Shown: piece after piece, positions 1 through 8,911 of the stretch
Numbering within the stretch: the stretch's first letter is position 1
Layout of the letters: each line of letters opens with the position of its first letter
DNA from: Arthrobacter sp. AFG7.2
Lineage (GTDB): Bacteria; Actinomycetota; Actinomycetes; Actinomycetales; Micrococcaceae
DNA length: 64,000 nucleotides
NCBI RefSeq assembly: GCF_002892835.1
Contig: NZ_PJMB01000001.1
Location: 558,001 to 622,000, forward strand
Reading direction: 5' to 3'
Made by a program: the position numbers and the translations under genes
Notes under the pieces: model-generated
What the model was told of the DNA's origin: nothing
Database searches by the model: none
The model's input: only the letters and a program-made list of their open reading frames with translations

Positions 1-1
1 G

Positions 2-184
2 CAGGGCATGGGACTCGGCAAGGCCCTCACCGTGGCCGGTATCCGCTACCTCCGGGACCTTGGGCTGCACGCCGTCATGCTGTACACGGACGCGGAGAAC
101 GCACCGGCCGTCTCGCTGTACCGGAGCCTGGGTTTCACCCGCTGGGACATGGACGTCATGTACGGACCGGTCGCAACCGGGTAG
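2..184 (+). CDS. mshD: Mycothiol synthase MshD, C-terminal end (partial)
   Basis: The window opens inside a reading frame whose last 60 codons form the C-terminal half of a GNAT acetyltransferase. The acetyl-CoA pyrophosphate-binding loop QGMGLGKA is at the very start. It is followed by the helix and strand ending in TDAENAPAVSLYRSLGF, which is the usual end of GNAT domain 2. MshD acetylates Cys-GlcN-Ins with acetyl-CoA in the last step of mycothiol synthesis, and the ending fits MshD better than a generic GNAT. The N-terminus lies outside the window, so family assignment rests on this tail and on the actinobacterial context. Stop is TAG. Confidence 0.75.
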   Translation, partial: QGMGLGKALTVAGIRYLRDLGLHAVMLYTDAENAPAVSLYRSLGFTRWDMDVMYGPVATG

Positions 185-313
185 TCCAACGGGATGACAT
201 GTGGCCCCCGAGCCGGAATGCCCGGGCTTTGGCAGCATGAATGCTTGTAAGGTTGAAGCAGAATCCGCGCAGGCCGGAAGCGCCAGCATCAACCGCCAGG
301 TAAAGGAGATGCC

Positions 314-2563
314 ATGAACCCGGAACCTTCCGGAGCAGCCACGTCCCAGGATGTCGCAGTGCCGGTACGCGCCCGCTTCGGTTCCTCGGAGGTTCCCGCG
401 TCACGGGCCACCCAGGACCGGATAGACATTCCTGAGTTTGCGCCCAACCTGCAGCCCGAGGGCGATATCCGCCCGGACCGCTTCCTGGACCGTGAACTGA
501 GCTGGCTCAGCTTCAACTCCCGCGTCCTGGAACTGGCCGAGGACCCCACGCTCCACCTGCTGGAGCGCGTCAGCTTCCTCTCGATCTTCGCTTCCAACCT
601 GGACGAGTTCTTCATGGTCCGGGTGGCGGGCCTCAAGCGGCGCATCGCCACCGGACTGGCCGTTCCCTCTCCCGCGGGCCTGAGCCCCGTGGAGGTGCTT
701 GAGCGGATCAGCGAGGAAGCCCACCGGCTCCAGCAGCGGCATGCCCAGGTTTACGCCGAACAGATCCGCCCGGCCCTGGCCTACGAGCACATCCACCTCA
801 TGCACTGGGACGAACTGGATGACACAGCGAAGCAGCAGCTCAGCGTCATATTCGCCGAAAAGGTATTCCCCATCCTCACGCCCCTGGCGGTGGATCCGGC
901 CCACCCCTTCCCCTACATCTCGGGGCTTTCGCTGAACCTGGCCGTGGTCGTGCGCAACCCGATCAGCGACAAGGAACTGTTCGCGCGTGTCAAGGTGCCG
1001 GACCAGCTCCCGCGCCTGATTTCCATCGACGGTCCCCGCGCCGGCGCCGTAGCCGGACGCGTGGCGCGCTTCATTGCACTTGAGGAAGTCATCGCCGTCC
1101 ACCTGGACAAGCTTTTCCCCGGGATGGAGGTCCTGGAGCACCACAGCTTCCGCGTCACCAGGAACGAGGATGTGGAGGTGGAAGAGGACGACGCCGAAAA
1201 CCTCCTGCAGGCACTCGAAAAGGAGCTCCTGCGGCGGCGCTTTGGCCCGCCGGTCCGGCTTGAGGTCACCAATGACATCAACCCGAACATCCGAGCACTG
1301 CTGATCCGCGAGCTTGGCGTCGAGGAATCCGAGGTCTACTCCGTCCCGGCTCCCCTGGACCTCCGGGGATTGTCCGTGATTGCCGGCATCGATCGTGCGG
1401 ACCTGCACTACCCCAAGCACGTCCCGCACACGTCCCGGTACCTCAACGAGTCGGAGACGTCCAAGGCAGCCAACGTGTTCGCCGCCATGCGCCGCAGGGA
1501 CATTCTGCTGCATCACCCCTATGACTCTTTTTCCACCTCCGTCCAGGCCTTCCTGGAACAGGCCGCAGCCGATCCCAAGGTCCAGGCCATTAAGCAGACC
1601 CTCTACCGCACGTCGGGCGACTCCCCCATCGTGGACGCCCTGATCGATGCGGCCGAGGCCGGCAAGCAGGTCCTGGCCCTGGTGGAGATCAAGGCCCGGT
1701 TTGACGAGCAGGCGAACATCTCCTGGGCCCGCAAGCTGGAACAGGCCGGAGTGCACGTGGTGTACGGCATCGTTGGCCTCAAGACACACTGCAAGCTCTC
1801 GCTGGTGGTGCGCCAGGAGGTTGACGGGCTGCGCCGCTACTGCCACATCGGCACCGGCAACTACCATCCCCGGACCGCACGGTACTACGAGGACCTGGGC
1901 CTGCTCACTGCCAACGAACAGGTGGGCGAGGATCTGTCCAAGCTCTTCAACCAGCTCTCCGGCTACGCGCCCAAGTCCACGTTCAAGCGGCTGCTGGTGG
2001 CGCCGCGATCCGTCCGTTCCGGGTTGATTGACCGCATTGAGACCGAGATCCGCAACGCCCGCGCCGGGATCCCCGGCCACGTGCAGATCAAGGTTAATTC
2101 CATGGTGGACGAAGCCATCATCGACTCCCTCTACAGGGCCTCGCAGGCCGGGGTGAAGGTCGACGTCGTCGTGCGCGGCATCTGCTCCCTCCGCCCCGGA
2201 GTGCCGGGGCTCAGCGAGAACATCACGGTCCGCTCCATCCTGGGCAGGTTCCTGGAGCATTCCCGCGTGTTTGCCTTCGCGAATGGCGGGGAGCCCGTTG
2301 TCTACATCGGCTCCGCGGACATGATGCACCGAAACCTCGACCGCAGGGTGGAGGCCCTGGTCCAACTTTCCAGCGCGGATGACATCAACTACGTGCTTGA
2401 CCTCCTCCGGCGCTACATGGCTCCGGAAACGTCCAGCTGGCACCTGGACAATGAGGGAACGTGGACCCGGCACCATTTGTCCGACGACGGCAGGCCCCTG
2501 GAGGACGTCCAGTCCTGGCTGCTGGCATCGCGCCCCCGGCAGCGCAGCCTGAGCCGGCGGTAA
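314..2563 (+). CDS. ppk1: Polyphosphate kinase PPK1
   Basis: This enzyme reversibly transfers the gamma phosphate of ATP to inorganic polyphosphate and is usually cytosolic or membrane associated. The 749 residues are slightly longer than the family's usual ~700, with about 45 extra N-terminal residues before the family start ([21 protein letters not shown]). The two conserved histidines of the phospholipase-D-like domains are near H492 (KTHCKLSL) and H511 (CHIGTGNYH). The ATG has a good ribosome binding site (AAAGGAG). The downstream gene encodes a NUDIX hydrolase fused to a histidine phosphatase. These two families are often adjacent in actinobacteria, which suggests linked phosphate or nucleotide housekeeping. 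Confidence 0.97.
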   Translation: MNPEPSGAATSQDVAVPVRARFGSSEVPASRATQDRIDIPEFAPNLQPEGDIRPDRFLDRELSWLSFNSRVLELAEDPTLHLLERVSFLSIFASNLDEFFMVRVAGLKRRIATGLAVPSPAGLSPVEVLERISEEAHRLQQRHAQVYAEQIRPALAYEHIHLMHWDELDDTAKQQLSVIFAEKVFPILTPLAVDPAHPFPYISGLSLNLAVVVRNPISDKELFARVKVPDQLPRLISIDGPRAGAVAGRVARFIALEEVIAVHLDKLFPGMEVLEHHSFRVTRNEDVEVEEDDAENLLQALEKELLRRRFGPPVRLEVTNDINPNIRALLIRELGVEESEVYSVPAPLDLRGLSVIAGIDRADLHYPKHVPHTSRYLNESETSKAANVFAAMRRRDILLHHPYDSFSTSVQAFLEQAAADPKVQAIKQTLYRTSGDSPIVDALIDAAEAGKQVLALVEIKARFDEQANISWARKLEQAGVHVVYGIVGLKTHCKLSLVVRQEVDGLRRYCHIGTGNYHPRTARYYEDLGLLTANEQVGEDLSKLFNQLSGYAPKSTFKRLLVAPRSVRSGLIDRIETEIRNARAGIPGHVQIKVNSMVDEAIIDSLYRASQAGVKVDVVVRGICSLRPGVPGLSENITVRSILGRFLEHSRVFAFANGGEPVVYIGSADMMHRNLDRRVEALVQLSSADDINYVLDLLRRYMAPETSSWHLDNEGTWTRHHLSDDGRPLEDVQSWLLASRPRQRSLSRR

Positions 2564-2574
2564 GGGCCACTGCT

Positions 2575-3570
2575 TTGTCGAGCGACGTTAAAGCGAATGT
2601 CTTGTCGAGCGATGCACTCGTAGCAGACCAGACAGACCACCCCGGGGAACCAGTAGCCGTAACGGCTGCCGGCGCCCTGCCCTGGCGCCTGGTCAAGGAC
2701 AAGCTTGAAGTCCTGCTGATCCACCGGCCCCGCTATGACGACTGGTCCTGGCCCAAGGGCAAGATCGACGACGGCGAAACCATTCCGGAGTGCGCGGTCC
2801 GGGAGGTCCAGGAGGAAATCGGGCTCACCGCCCAACTGGGCATCCCGTTGCCGCCCATCCACTACCACGTGGCATCGGGCCTCAAGGTGGTCTACTACTG
2901 GGCCGTCAAGGCAAACGGCGTAAAGCTGCTTCCCGACGGCAAGGAGGTGGACAGTATCATGTGGTGCGCCCCCGAAAAGGCGGCTGCGCTGCTGTCCAAT
3001 CCCTCCGACGTCGTACCGCTGCAGTACCTTCAGGAAGCCCACGCGCGCGGGCAGCTGGACACCTGGCCGCTTCTGGTCCTCCGCCATGCGAAGGCAAAGC
3101 CGCGCTCATCCTGGAGCAAGGCTGAAGGTGAACGGCCCCTGGCGGCTACGGGCACGCGGCAGGCACAGGCGGTGAGCCGCCTGCTGCAGGCCTGGAAGCC
3201 GCAGCGGGTGGTGACCAGCCCGTGGCTGCGGTGCGTCGCAACGGTTGCCCCCTACGCCAAGGCAACCGGCGCCAAGGTCAAACTCGCCGAGGCCCTGACC
3301 GAGCACCGGCATGAGCGCAGCCCGAAGAAGACGGCAGCAGTCGTTGAGGGTCTTTTCGACAAACAGCGTGCGGTGGTTGTGTGCACGCACCGCCCGGCAC
3401 TCCCAACGGTGTTCGGGCTGCTCGCCCAGCACATGCCGCCGCACCTCCGTGCACTCCTGCCGGGCAAGGAACCATACCTGTCGCCCGGTGAGCTGGTGGT
3501 GTGCCATATAGCTCCCGGTGGAAAGAGGCACATCGTCGCTGTGGAGCAGTTCAAGCCTTTCGACGACTAG
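2575..3570 (+). CDS. NUDIX hydrolase / histidine phosphatase fusion (MutT1-like)
   Basis: A two-domain protein of about 331 residues. The N-terminal NUDIX domain has a complete NUDIX box, from GKIDDGE to REVQEEIGL, so it should hydrolyse nucleoside-diphosphate-X compounds. The C-terminal half starts LLVLRHAKAK, the RH signature of the histidine phosphatase family, and ends with a second histidine in CTHRPALP. This matches mycobacterial MutT1-like proteins that remove oxidised or polyphosphorylated nucleotides. An upstream ATG at 2461 would overlap ppk1 by about 100 bases. I prefer TTG at 2575, which lies 8 bases after AAGGG and just past the ppk1 stop. A second TTG (2602) sits in a near-duplicate of the same 11 bases, so the exact start is not certain. 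Confidence 0.9.
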   Translation: MSSDVKANVLSSDALVADQTDHPGEPVAVTAAGALPWRLVKDKLEVLLIHRPRYDDWSWPKGKIDDGETIPECAVREVQEEIGLTAQLGIPLPPIHYHVASGLKVVYYWAVKANGVKLLPDGKEVDSIMWCAPEKAAALLSNPSDVVPLQYLQEAHARGQLDTWPLLVLRHAKAKPRSSWSKAEGERPLAATGTRQAQAVSRLLQAWKPQRVVTSPWLRCVATVAPYAKATGAKVKLAEALTEHRHERSPKKTAAVVEGLFDKQRAVVVCTHRPALPTVFGLLAQHMPPHLRALLPGKEPYLSPGELVVCHIAPGGKRHIVAVEQFKPFDD

Positions 3571-3609
3571 GAGCGGCAGGGCTGCGGCGCTTGACCCCTG
3601 GCACTTTGT

Positions 3610-3632
3610 ATCAAAGACTTAGTACATTTGAT
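3610..3632 (+). promoter_or_regulatory. Inverted repeat upstream of the GntR operon
   Basis: ATCAAA (3610-3615) and TTTGAT (3627-3632) form perfect 6-base arms around an 11-base centre. The element lies 20 bases before the start of the first gene of an operon that encodes its own GntR regulator. It overlaps a possible -10 (TACATT, 3623-3628). It is the best candidate autoregulatory operator here; binding is inferred. Confidence 0.4.
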
Positions 3633-3651
3633 GCACAATTTCGGGGGATAA

Positions 3652-5283
3652 GTGCCTTCTATCGACGCAGCTGTCTTCAGCAATGTTCCGCCGATGGCTC
3701 TGCTGTGGCCATTTCTGCTGGCGGCAGGGAGCTACCTCCTGCTTCGCTGGGTCATCTGGGGCCCAGGCGGCGGCTCGGCGTATACGGCCTCCCAGCATGC
3801 CTTGTGGGTGGGAATTCTCGGATGGCTGGCCAGTTCCCTGCAGGCAGCCGGAAACGCCGGCATTCATCACGCCGGTACTGGCTCCCCGGCGCTCGTCAGC
3901 TCGGCAGCCATCATGCCTGCCCTTGCCTGGCCTGTACTCGGTTGCCTGGCCGTACATGCGATTGGCCAATTGAGTTATCCCGTGCCCCGGCTCCCCCGGC
4001 GGCAGGCCGACCTGGAGGTGCGGCGGGTCCGCGACTTCCTGCCGCGGCCGCTCGCCTGGACCGTTGTGGCTGTGTTTGCGGGGGCAGCCATTCAGATCGG
4101 CTGGACGGCGACGCTTCCGGGCTATGCTCCCATCCCCTACGGCTCCCGTACGGACCCCGCCCATGGCTTTGTGCCGCATGGCGGTGACGGCCGGGTCCCC
4201 GGCACCGAGTTGGCTTCGTACCTCGGCTCTGCCCTCCTTGTCCTGGCAGGCGGAACCTGGCTGGTGCTGGTGCTCATCACCCGGCGGCGCCGGCTTGAGG
4301 CACTCGACAGCGGGGAGAACAACCTCCTCAGGACCATCGCCATGAACCGGCTGCTCCGCACCGTGGCCACGGTAGCGTCGGGCCTGGCGGCGATAGCCGG
4401 CAACCATGCAGCGCGCCCCGATCCTTCCGTTGTTTCCACTGGATGGATGAACGTTGCCGGCGCTGTGAACCTCGCGGTCCTGCTCGCGATGTGGTGGTGG
4501 GCGCCGCCGAAACTCCGGGCAGTCCGGGCAGAGGGTACGTTGCCTGCACCCCGTGAACGGCCAGCAGCTTCACACCCTGCTTCCCGGCTGTGCATGTCTC
4601 TGGGGGCGGCTTTGGGGCTTGCCACCTTGGTTCCGGCCCTGGTGGCGGTACTTATTCCGGGTGCCGTCACGGGGCACGCGGCGCTGGTTGTGGCGATGGC
4701 CGCGGCGCCCGTTCTGGTGGTCACAGCTGCTGGCGAACTGCTGATCCAGCGCAACTACGGAAACCGCGACGCGCCCCGGGCGTGGCCCCGCCAGCCTGTC
4801 AGTCCGGCCCTCCTCACCACCGGCATCGCAGCCCTTGCCGTGCTGGCGGCAGCCGTCGTTGTAACCGCCGTGGTCCAAGCGGACCTCGGCATCCTTCCGT
4901 CATGGCCCCCCACTCCCTGGGCGTGCACCTCGGTGGCGCTGCTGGCGATCCTTCCCCTGGTTGCCGCGAAAAGACGGCAGGGCATCTCGACGACCGTTCC
5001 CGGCCTGGACTCAGCACTCCGCGCCATCACCGTGCACAGGGTGGTCCGGACTCTCGCCGCCTACTTCACCGTCCAGGCGGGGGTGCTCCTGCTGTCAGCC
5101 GCCCCGGCCATCCAGCGCGCGCTGGACCTGGAACCCGCCCCCTGGGCCTGGGCCTGGGACGTGGCCCCCTCCGCCGGTGCCTTGTTGGCCGCCGCGGGGA
5201 TCGTCATCGCCGTGATTCCCGTGCGCGGCTTTGCCCGCGTCGCCACTCCCGGACATATCCACGAGAAGGAAACTGCCACATGA
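3652..5283 (+). CDS. Multi-spanning membrane protein of unknown function
   Basis: A 543-residue integral membrane protein with roughly ten or more hydrophobic segments spread over its length, separated by short Arg/Pro-rich loops, for example near residues 205-225 (LITRRRRLEALDSGENNLLRT). I do not recognise a catalytic or transport family. The start is GTG at 3652, four bases after a GGGGG ribosome binding site. Its stop overlaps the ATG of the downstream GntR regulator (ATGA), so the two are translationally coupled. The third gene encodes a DUF1648 membrane protein. By analogy with YtrA-type GntR operons, it may act in response to envelope stress or a membrane-active compound, but no substrate can be read from the sequence. 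Confidence 0.8.
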   Translation: MPSIDAAVFSNVPPMALLWPFLLAAGSYLLLRWVIWGPGGGSAYTASQHALWVGILGWLASSLQAAGNAGIHHAGTGSPALVSSAAIMPALAWPVLGCLAVHAIGQLSYPVPRLPRRQADLEVRRVRDFLPRPLAWTVVAVFAGAAIQIGWTATLPGYAPIPYGSRTDPAHGFVPHGGDGRVPGTELASYLGSALLVLAGGTWLVLVLITRRRRLEALDSGENNLLRTIAMNRLLRTVATVASGLAAIAGNHAARPDPSVVSTGWMNVAGAVNLAVLLAMWWWAPPKLRAVRAEGTLPAPRERPAASHPASRLCMSLGAALGLATLVPALVAVLIPGAVTGHAALVVAMAAAPVLVVTAAGELLIQRNYGNRDAPRAWPRQPVSPALLTTGIAALAVLAAAVVVTAVVQADLGILPSWPPTPWACTSVALLAILPLVAAKRRQGISTTVPGLDSALRAITVHRVVRTLAAYFTVQAGVLLLSAAPAIQRALDLEPAPWAWAWDVAPSAGALLAAAGIVIAVIPVRGFARVATPGHIHEKETAT

Positions 5284-5672
5284 GGGCGGGGATCACCGTT
5301 GACCTGCGCGCACCGACACCTCCCTATGAACAGATCCGGTCACAAATCAGTTCCCTGATTGCATCGGGGACGCTCGCCCCAGGAAGCCGCCTGCCCACAG
5401 TGCGCAGCCTCGCTGCCGATCTGGGCATCGCAGCCGGCACTGTCGCCAGGGCCTACAAGGAGCTTGAGGCAGCCGGCCTGGTGCATTCCCGGCGGCGTGG
5501 CGGGACCCTCGTCACCGGCCCGGCCACTGCCGGGGATGCAGCCGCCCGTCCCGTTCCGGACGTGGTGGCCGCCGCCGTCGACCGTTACGTTGAAGCAGGC
5601 CGCGCAGCGCACCTGACCGACGAACTCATGCTCGACCTGCTGCGAGGCCGGCTGGGGAAGGGAAAAGCGTGA
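5280..5672 (+). CDS. GntR-family regulator, short YtrA type
   Basis: A 130-residue regulator with the GntR winged helix at its N-terminus: PPYEQIRSQI, then the recognition region SRLPTVRSLAADLGIAAGTVARAYKELEAA (split here only by wording) and a basic wing SRRRGGT. Only about 50 residues follow the DNA-binding domain. This is typical of the YtrA subfamily, which lacks a large ligand domain and usually controls a linked membrane-protein or ABC operon. The ATG overlaps the stop of the upstream gene. Its own stop overlaps the GTG start of the next gene, so all three are one operon. It probably represses this operon through the inverted repeat near 3610-3632. Confidence 0.9.
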   Translation: MRAGITVDLRAPTPPYEQIRSQISSLIASGTLAPGSRLPTVRSLAADLGIAAGTVARAYKELEAAGLVHSRRRGGTLVTGPATAGDAAARPVPDVVAAAVDRYVEAGRAAHLTDELMLDLLRGRLGKGKA

Positions 5673-6151
5673 AGGACCAGAACCGGCCGGAACACTCCCA
5701 ACGGCTGCGGCGGGCCTGGTTCACCCTGTCCCTCCTGCTGGTGCTGGCGACCGCCGCCTATGGTGGAGTCCTCTACCCCACCATGGCCGATCCGGTGCCA
5801 GTTCACTGGAACGGAAGCGGGGTGGCCGACGACTACGCACCAAAGTCCGTCGTCAGCGTTTTCGCTCCCCTGATGGTGGCCTTCGCTACTGTGCTCTGCC
5901 TGTGGCTCCTGCACCGGTATTTGCCGGCGAAGGCAGGGGCACCGGCCGCGGAGACAACGGCCGGGAAGAACCTCCTCGCAGACCTCACGCCAGCCCTGGC
6001 GCTCCTCTTTTCGTGGCTCAGCATCAGGGCATGGCTGGACCTGGAGGGTCCCCTGACCATCTGGATTCCAGTGCTGGCGCTGATGCTTTTCGTCCTTGTG
6101 CTGGTTTTCCGGGCTGTCTCCGCCGTGTCCGGGGTCGCCGGGCGCCGTTGA
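5669..6151 (+). CDS. DUF1648-domain membrane protein
   Basis: A 160-residue protein with four likely membrane segments. After the first segment comes YPTMADPVPVHWNGSGVAD, which is the DUF1648 signature (a P-x-HW/HF-N-x-x-G-x-x-D pattern) found in SdpI-like immunity proteins and related membrane proteins. GTG start at 5669 overlaps the GntR stop. Its role is probably linked to the upstream membrane protein. A function in protection against a membrane-active peptide is possible by analogy with SdpI but not shown here. Confidence 0.85.
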   Translation: MKDQNRPEHSQRLRRAWFTLSLLLVLATAAYGGVLYPTMADPVPVHWNGSGVADDYAPKSVVSVFAPLMVAFATVLCLWLLHRYLPAKAGAPAAETTAGKNLLADLTPALALLFSWLSIRAWLDLEGPLTIWIPVLALMLFVLVLVFRAVSAVSGVAGRR

Positions 6152-6152
6152 T

Positions 6153-6170
6153 CCCCAAGTAGACTTGGGG
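6153..6170 (+). promoter_or_regulatory. Perfect palindrome with -10-like TAGACT before thyA
   Basis: CCCCAAGT (6153-6160) and ACTTGGGG (6163-6170) form perfect 8-base arms around AG, ending one base before the GTG of thyA. TAGACT (6160-6165) lies inside and ends 6 bases before the GTG, the spacing of a leaderless promoter. The palindrome therefore overlaps the presumed -10 and could be an operator. In a longer transcript it would hide the only GGGG near the start. Confidence 0.6.
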
Positions 6171-6171
6171 C

Positions 6172-6975
6172 GTGAGCATCCCAACGCCTTATGAAGACCT
6201 CCTGCGCGATGTCCTGGCCTCCGGCACGCACAAGTCGGACCGCACGGGGACCGGAACCACCAGTGTTTTCGGGCGCCAAATCCGCTTTGACTTGACGAAA
6301 AGCTTCCCGCTGATCACCACCAAGCGGGTCCACTTCAAGTCCGTGGCAGTTGAGCTCCTGTGGTTCCTGCGCGGTGAGACGAACGTGAAGTGGATGCAGG
6401 ACCAGGGCGTCACCATCTGGAATGAGTGGGCCGACGCCGACGGCGACCTGGGTCCCGTGTACGGCGTGCAGTGGCGCAGCTGGCCCACTCCGGACGGCGG
6501 CCATATCGACCAGATCGCGGAGCTGGTGGAGAACCTCAAGTCCAACCCGGACTCCCGAAGGCACATCGTGTCGGCCTGGAATGTCTCGGAACTGAACGAC
6601 ATGGCACTTCCGCCGTGCCACGCCTTCTTCCAGTTCTATGTTGCCGACGGCAAACTGTCCTGCCAGCTGTACCAGCGCTCCGCGGACATGTTCCTGGGCG
6701 TTCCGTTCAACATCGCGTCCTATGCACTGTTGACCTGCATGGTGGCCCAGCAGGTGGGGCTGGAGCCCGGCGAGTTCATCTGGACCGGCGGCGACGTCCA
6801 CATCTATGAGAACCACATGGACCAGGTCCTCAAGCAGCTCGAACGGGAACCGTACGAGTACCCTCAGCTGAAGATCACCCGTAAACCGGACTCGATCTTC
6901 GACTACACGCTGGAGGACTTCGACGTGGTGGGTTACCGCCACCACCCTACAATCAAGGCGCCGATCGCAGTATGA
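6172..6975 (+). CDS. thyA: Thymidylate synthase
   Basis: Converts dUMP and methylene-tetrahydrofolate to dTMP and dihydrofolate in the cytosol. The 267-residue length is standard. The catalytic cysteine is C149 in [11 protein letters not shown], preceded by the RRHIVSAWN motif, and followed by [16 protein letters not shown] with the dUMP-binding residues. The GTG start has no separated Shine-Dalgarno sequence and is preceded by TAGACT plus six bases, so it is probably translated from a leaderless message. The stop overlaps the folA start (ATGA), which couples production of dihydrofolate with its recycling enzyme. Confidence 0.98.
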   Translation: MSIPTPYEDLLRDVLASGTHKSDRTGTGTTSVFGRQIRFDLTKSFPLITTKRVHFKSVAVELLWFLRGETNVKWMQDQGVTIWNEWADADGDLGPVYGVQWRSWPTPDGGHIDQIAELVENLKSNPDSRRHIVSAWNVSELNDMALPPCHAFFQFYVADGKLSCQLYQRSADMFLGVPFNIASYALLTCMVAQQVGLEPGEFIWTGGDVHIYENHMDQVLKQLEREPYEYPQLKITRKPDSIFDYTLEDFDVVGYRHHPTIKAPIAV

Positions 6976-7556
6976 GCACCGGAAAATTCACGGATCCGCA
7001 GTCCTTTACGGAAGAGCTCGCAGGCTCTGTCACCGGGGTGGGGCTCGTTTGGGCACAGACCCCCGACGGCGTGATCGGCAAGGACGGGGACATGCCCTGG
7101 CACCTTCCGGAGGACCTCAAGCACTTCACCCGGCTGACCACCGGCCATCCCGTCATCATGGGCCGGAAGACCTGGCTGTCCTTCCCGGAGAAGTACCGCC
7201 CCCTGCCCGGGCGCACCAACATCGTCATCACCCGGCAGAAAAGCTGGGCCGGGACACCCGAGGCGGAGGGCGCCGTCGTAGTTCCTTCCCTGGACGACGC
7301 GCTGCTGGAGTCGCAGTTTGTCGAGGGCGGGGACACGGTCTGGATCCTGGGCGGCGGGGAGATCTTCCGCCAGTCCACCGACCTGGCCGACGTTGCCGTA
7401 GTCACCACCATTGATGTGAAGGCCGACGGCGACACGTTCGCCCCCGAGCTTGGCACCAGCTGGGAGGCGTCCGCCTCCGTCCCTCCGGACGGCTGGCTGA
7501 CGGCTGCCAACGGAACACGCTACAGATTCACCAAATGGTCAAGGACTGAAGGCTAG
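6972..7556 (+). CDS. folA: Dihydrofolate reductase
   Basis: Reduces dihydrofolate to tetrahydrofolate with NADPH, completing the cycle begun by thyA. The 194 residues carry the expected signatures: [30 protein letters not shown] at the N-terminus (active-site Trp-His/Leu-Pro-Glu-Asp region), then VIMGRKTW and the later [10 protein letters not shown] block. About 20 extra N-terminal residues precede the usual family start. It overlaps thyA by four bases and is followed after two bases by a small membrane protein gene, so all three are likely cotranscribed. Confidence 0.97.
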   Translation: MSTGKFTDPQSFTEELAGSVTGVGLVWAQTPDGVIGKDGDMPWHLPEDLKHFTRLTTGHPVIMGRKTWLSFPEKYRPLPGRTNIVITRQKSWAGTPEAEGAVVVPSLDDALLESQFVEGGDTVWILGGGEIFRQSTDLADVAVVTTIDVKADGDTFAPELGTSWEASASVPPDGWLTAANGTRYRFTKWSRTEG

Positions 7557-7558
7557 AC

Positions 7559-7777
7559 ATGTTGAAGAAACCGGAAACCCTGTTTGTTTTGGGCTACATG
7601 CTGCTCCCCCTCCTGGCACTCCTGTCTGCGATCGTTGGGTTCACCATGATCCTGGGCGGCAACAAGATCGCCGGAGCAATCGTGCTGGTGGTGGTGACCC
7701 AGGCGTTCGCCTTCGGGGCCTTCTTTGCGCTGCGGGCGCGGAAGGCTGCCGTGCTCGAGGAATCGGAACGGGGTTAG
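7559..7777 (+). CDS. Small two-helix membrane protein
   Basis: A 72-residue protein with two hydrophobic helices (about residues 9-32 and 37-57) and a charged C-terminus (RARKAAVLEESERG). It starts two bases after the folA stop, so it is part of the thyA-folA transcript. I do not recognise a function. Its codon use matches its neighbours, and the length and position suggest a real conserved gene rather than a chance frame. Confidence 0.75.
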   Translation: MLKKPETLFVLGYMLLPLLALLSAIVGFTMILGGNKIAGAIVLVVVTQAFAFGAFFALRARKAAVLEESERG

Positions 7778-7796
7778 CCTGCGTAACTGTCCGGGC

Positions 7797-7814
7797 ATGG
7801 GGAGGACACCCCAT
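7797..7814 (+). terminator. Short hairpin after the thyA-folA operon
   Basis: ATGGGG (7797-7802) pairs with CCCCAT (7809-7814) around a six-base loop, 20 bases after the last stop of the operon. The stem is short and no T run follows, so this is only a possible terminator. Confidence 0.3.
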
Positions 7815-7889
7815 CGTGGACCGGCCCGATCCTGACTTAGGCTAGGGCTGCAGCAGCCAGGTGCTGTTCGAATATTGGGGGGAAGTTTG

Positions 7890-8888
7890 GTGTCAGGAAG
7901 CGTATGGGGCGCCGACGTCGCACAGTTGCGTACTCTTGCGCAGCAGTTCAGCAAGACGGCGGACCTGCTGCAGCAGCAGTCCACGCATTTGAGCGGTCAG
8001 ATCAACAACAGCCCGGCGTGGAAAGGCCGCGACGCCGAACATTTCCGGTCCGACTGGAACGGCAACCATCGAACCCTCCTGCAGCAGACGGCCAACCGCC
8101 TGAAGCAGGAATCCAAGCTCCTGCTCGCCAACGCCGATGAACAGGACAGGGCGAGCAGCACCGGCGGTGCTGGCGGGAGCGCCGGGCCTGGCAGGGGCGG
8201 ACCCGGTACGGGCGTGCCAGGCAGCGTCGGCGGTCAGGGCACGGGCCGCCCGCCATCCGATAATCCATGGGGACCAGATTGGCTGGCGGACCCCAATTCC
8301 CCGTTCCGCGACGGCTGGGACATCTACAACCTGACCAAGGCGTTGCCCAACCTCCGGGCTGGTCTCTTCGATCTGCCACACTTCATCAAGAGGGCAGACA
8401 GCTTCGCCGAGTTCTTCTCCAAGGACTTCCGAGACGTGGCAAAGGCATTTCAGGACACCAACCTGCTGAGCCAGTATTTCAACACGTCCTCGGAGTTGTT
8501 CGACGGCAGGTGGGATACAGCCCTGAACCTCGTCGACGGCGGGAAAGCCGCCACGTTCTTCGAGTTCGGCGGCAAGGCCCTCGGAGTGGTGGGGGTTGGA
8601 CTCGATACCCTCGACGCGTTTAACAACTTCAGCAACGGCAACCCGGATGACAACGGCGGCGCTTGGTATTCGGCGGTCAAGGCGGGACTGGGCGTAGCAG
8701 GCTTCGTGCCGCCGCCCGTTGGAACTGCTGCAATGGTCGCATCGGGCGCGCTGGCCATCTACGACAACGTCCCCATCGTCAAGGAGACTGTCAATGCTAT
8801 CGGCGAATCCATCGCTGATGGTGCCGAGGCGGCTTGGGAAAGTGCCGGGGACGCGGCCGAAAACGTCGGCGATTTCTTCGGATTCTGA
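7890..8888 (+). CDS. WXG100-type secreted protein with hydrophobic C-terminal domain
   Basis: A protein of about 332 residues. Residues 1-95 look like a WXG100/ESX helical hairpin: polar helices rich in Gln and Leu, with the turn motif AWKGRDAEHFRSDW. A Gly/Ser-rich linker follows (about 95-120), then a 200-residue domain with hydrophobic stretches near residues 230-245 and 262-285 (AVKAGLGVAGFVPPP) and an acidic end. I see no known nuclease or peptidase motif. WXG100 proteins are exported by type VII systems, so this may be a long effector with a membrane-acting or unknown domain. GTG at 7890 is preferred to TTG at 7875 because GGGGGGAAG lies just upstream. The next three genes appear to form its operon. 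Confidence 0.7.
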   Translation: MSGSVWGADVAQLRTLAQQFSKTADLLQQQSTHLSGQINNSPAWKGRDAEHFRSDWNGNHRTLLQQTANRLKQESKLLLANADEQDRASSTGGAGGSAGPGRGGPGTGVPGSVGGQGTGRPPSDNPWGPDWLADPNSPFRDGWDIYNLTKALPNLRAGLFDLPHFIKRADSFAEFFSKDFRDVAKAFQDTNLLSQYFNTSSELFDGRWDTALNLVDGGKAATFFEFGGKALGVVGVGLDTLDAFNNFSNGNPDDNGGAWYSAVKAGLGVAGFVPPPVGTAAMVASGALAIYDNVPIVKETVNAIGESIADGAEAAWESAGDAAENVGDFFGF

Positions 8889-8911
8889 GCACACAACGAG
8901 AGGTACTCACG

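Noticed and set aside
401..2476. 691-codon open frame antisense to ppk1
   Set aside because: It is a by-product of strong GC bias at third positions opposite ppk1; its translation is low-complexity with no domain, and ppk1 on the plus strand is certain.
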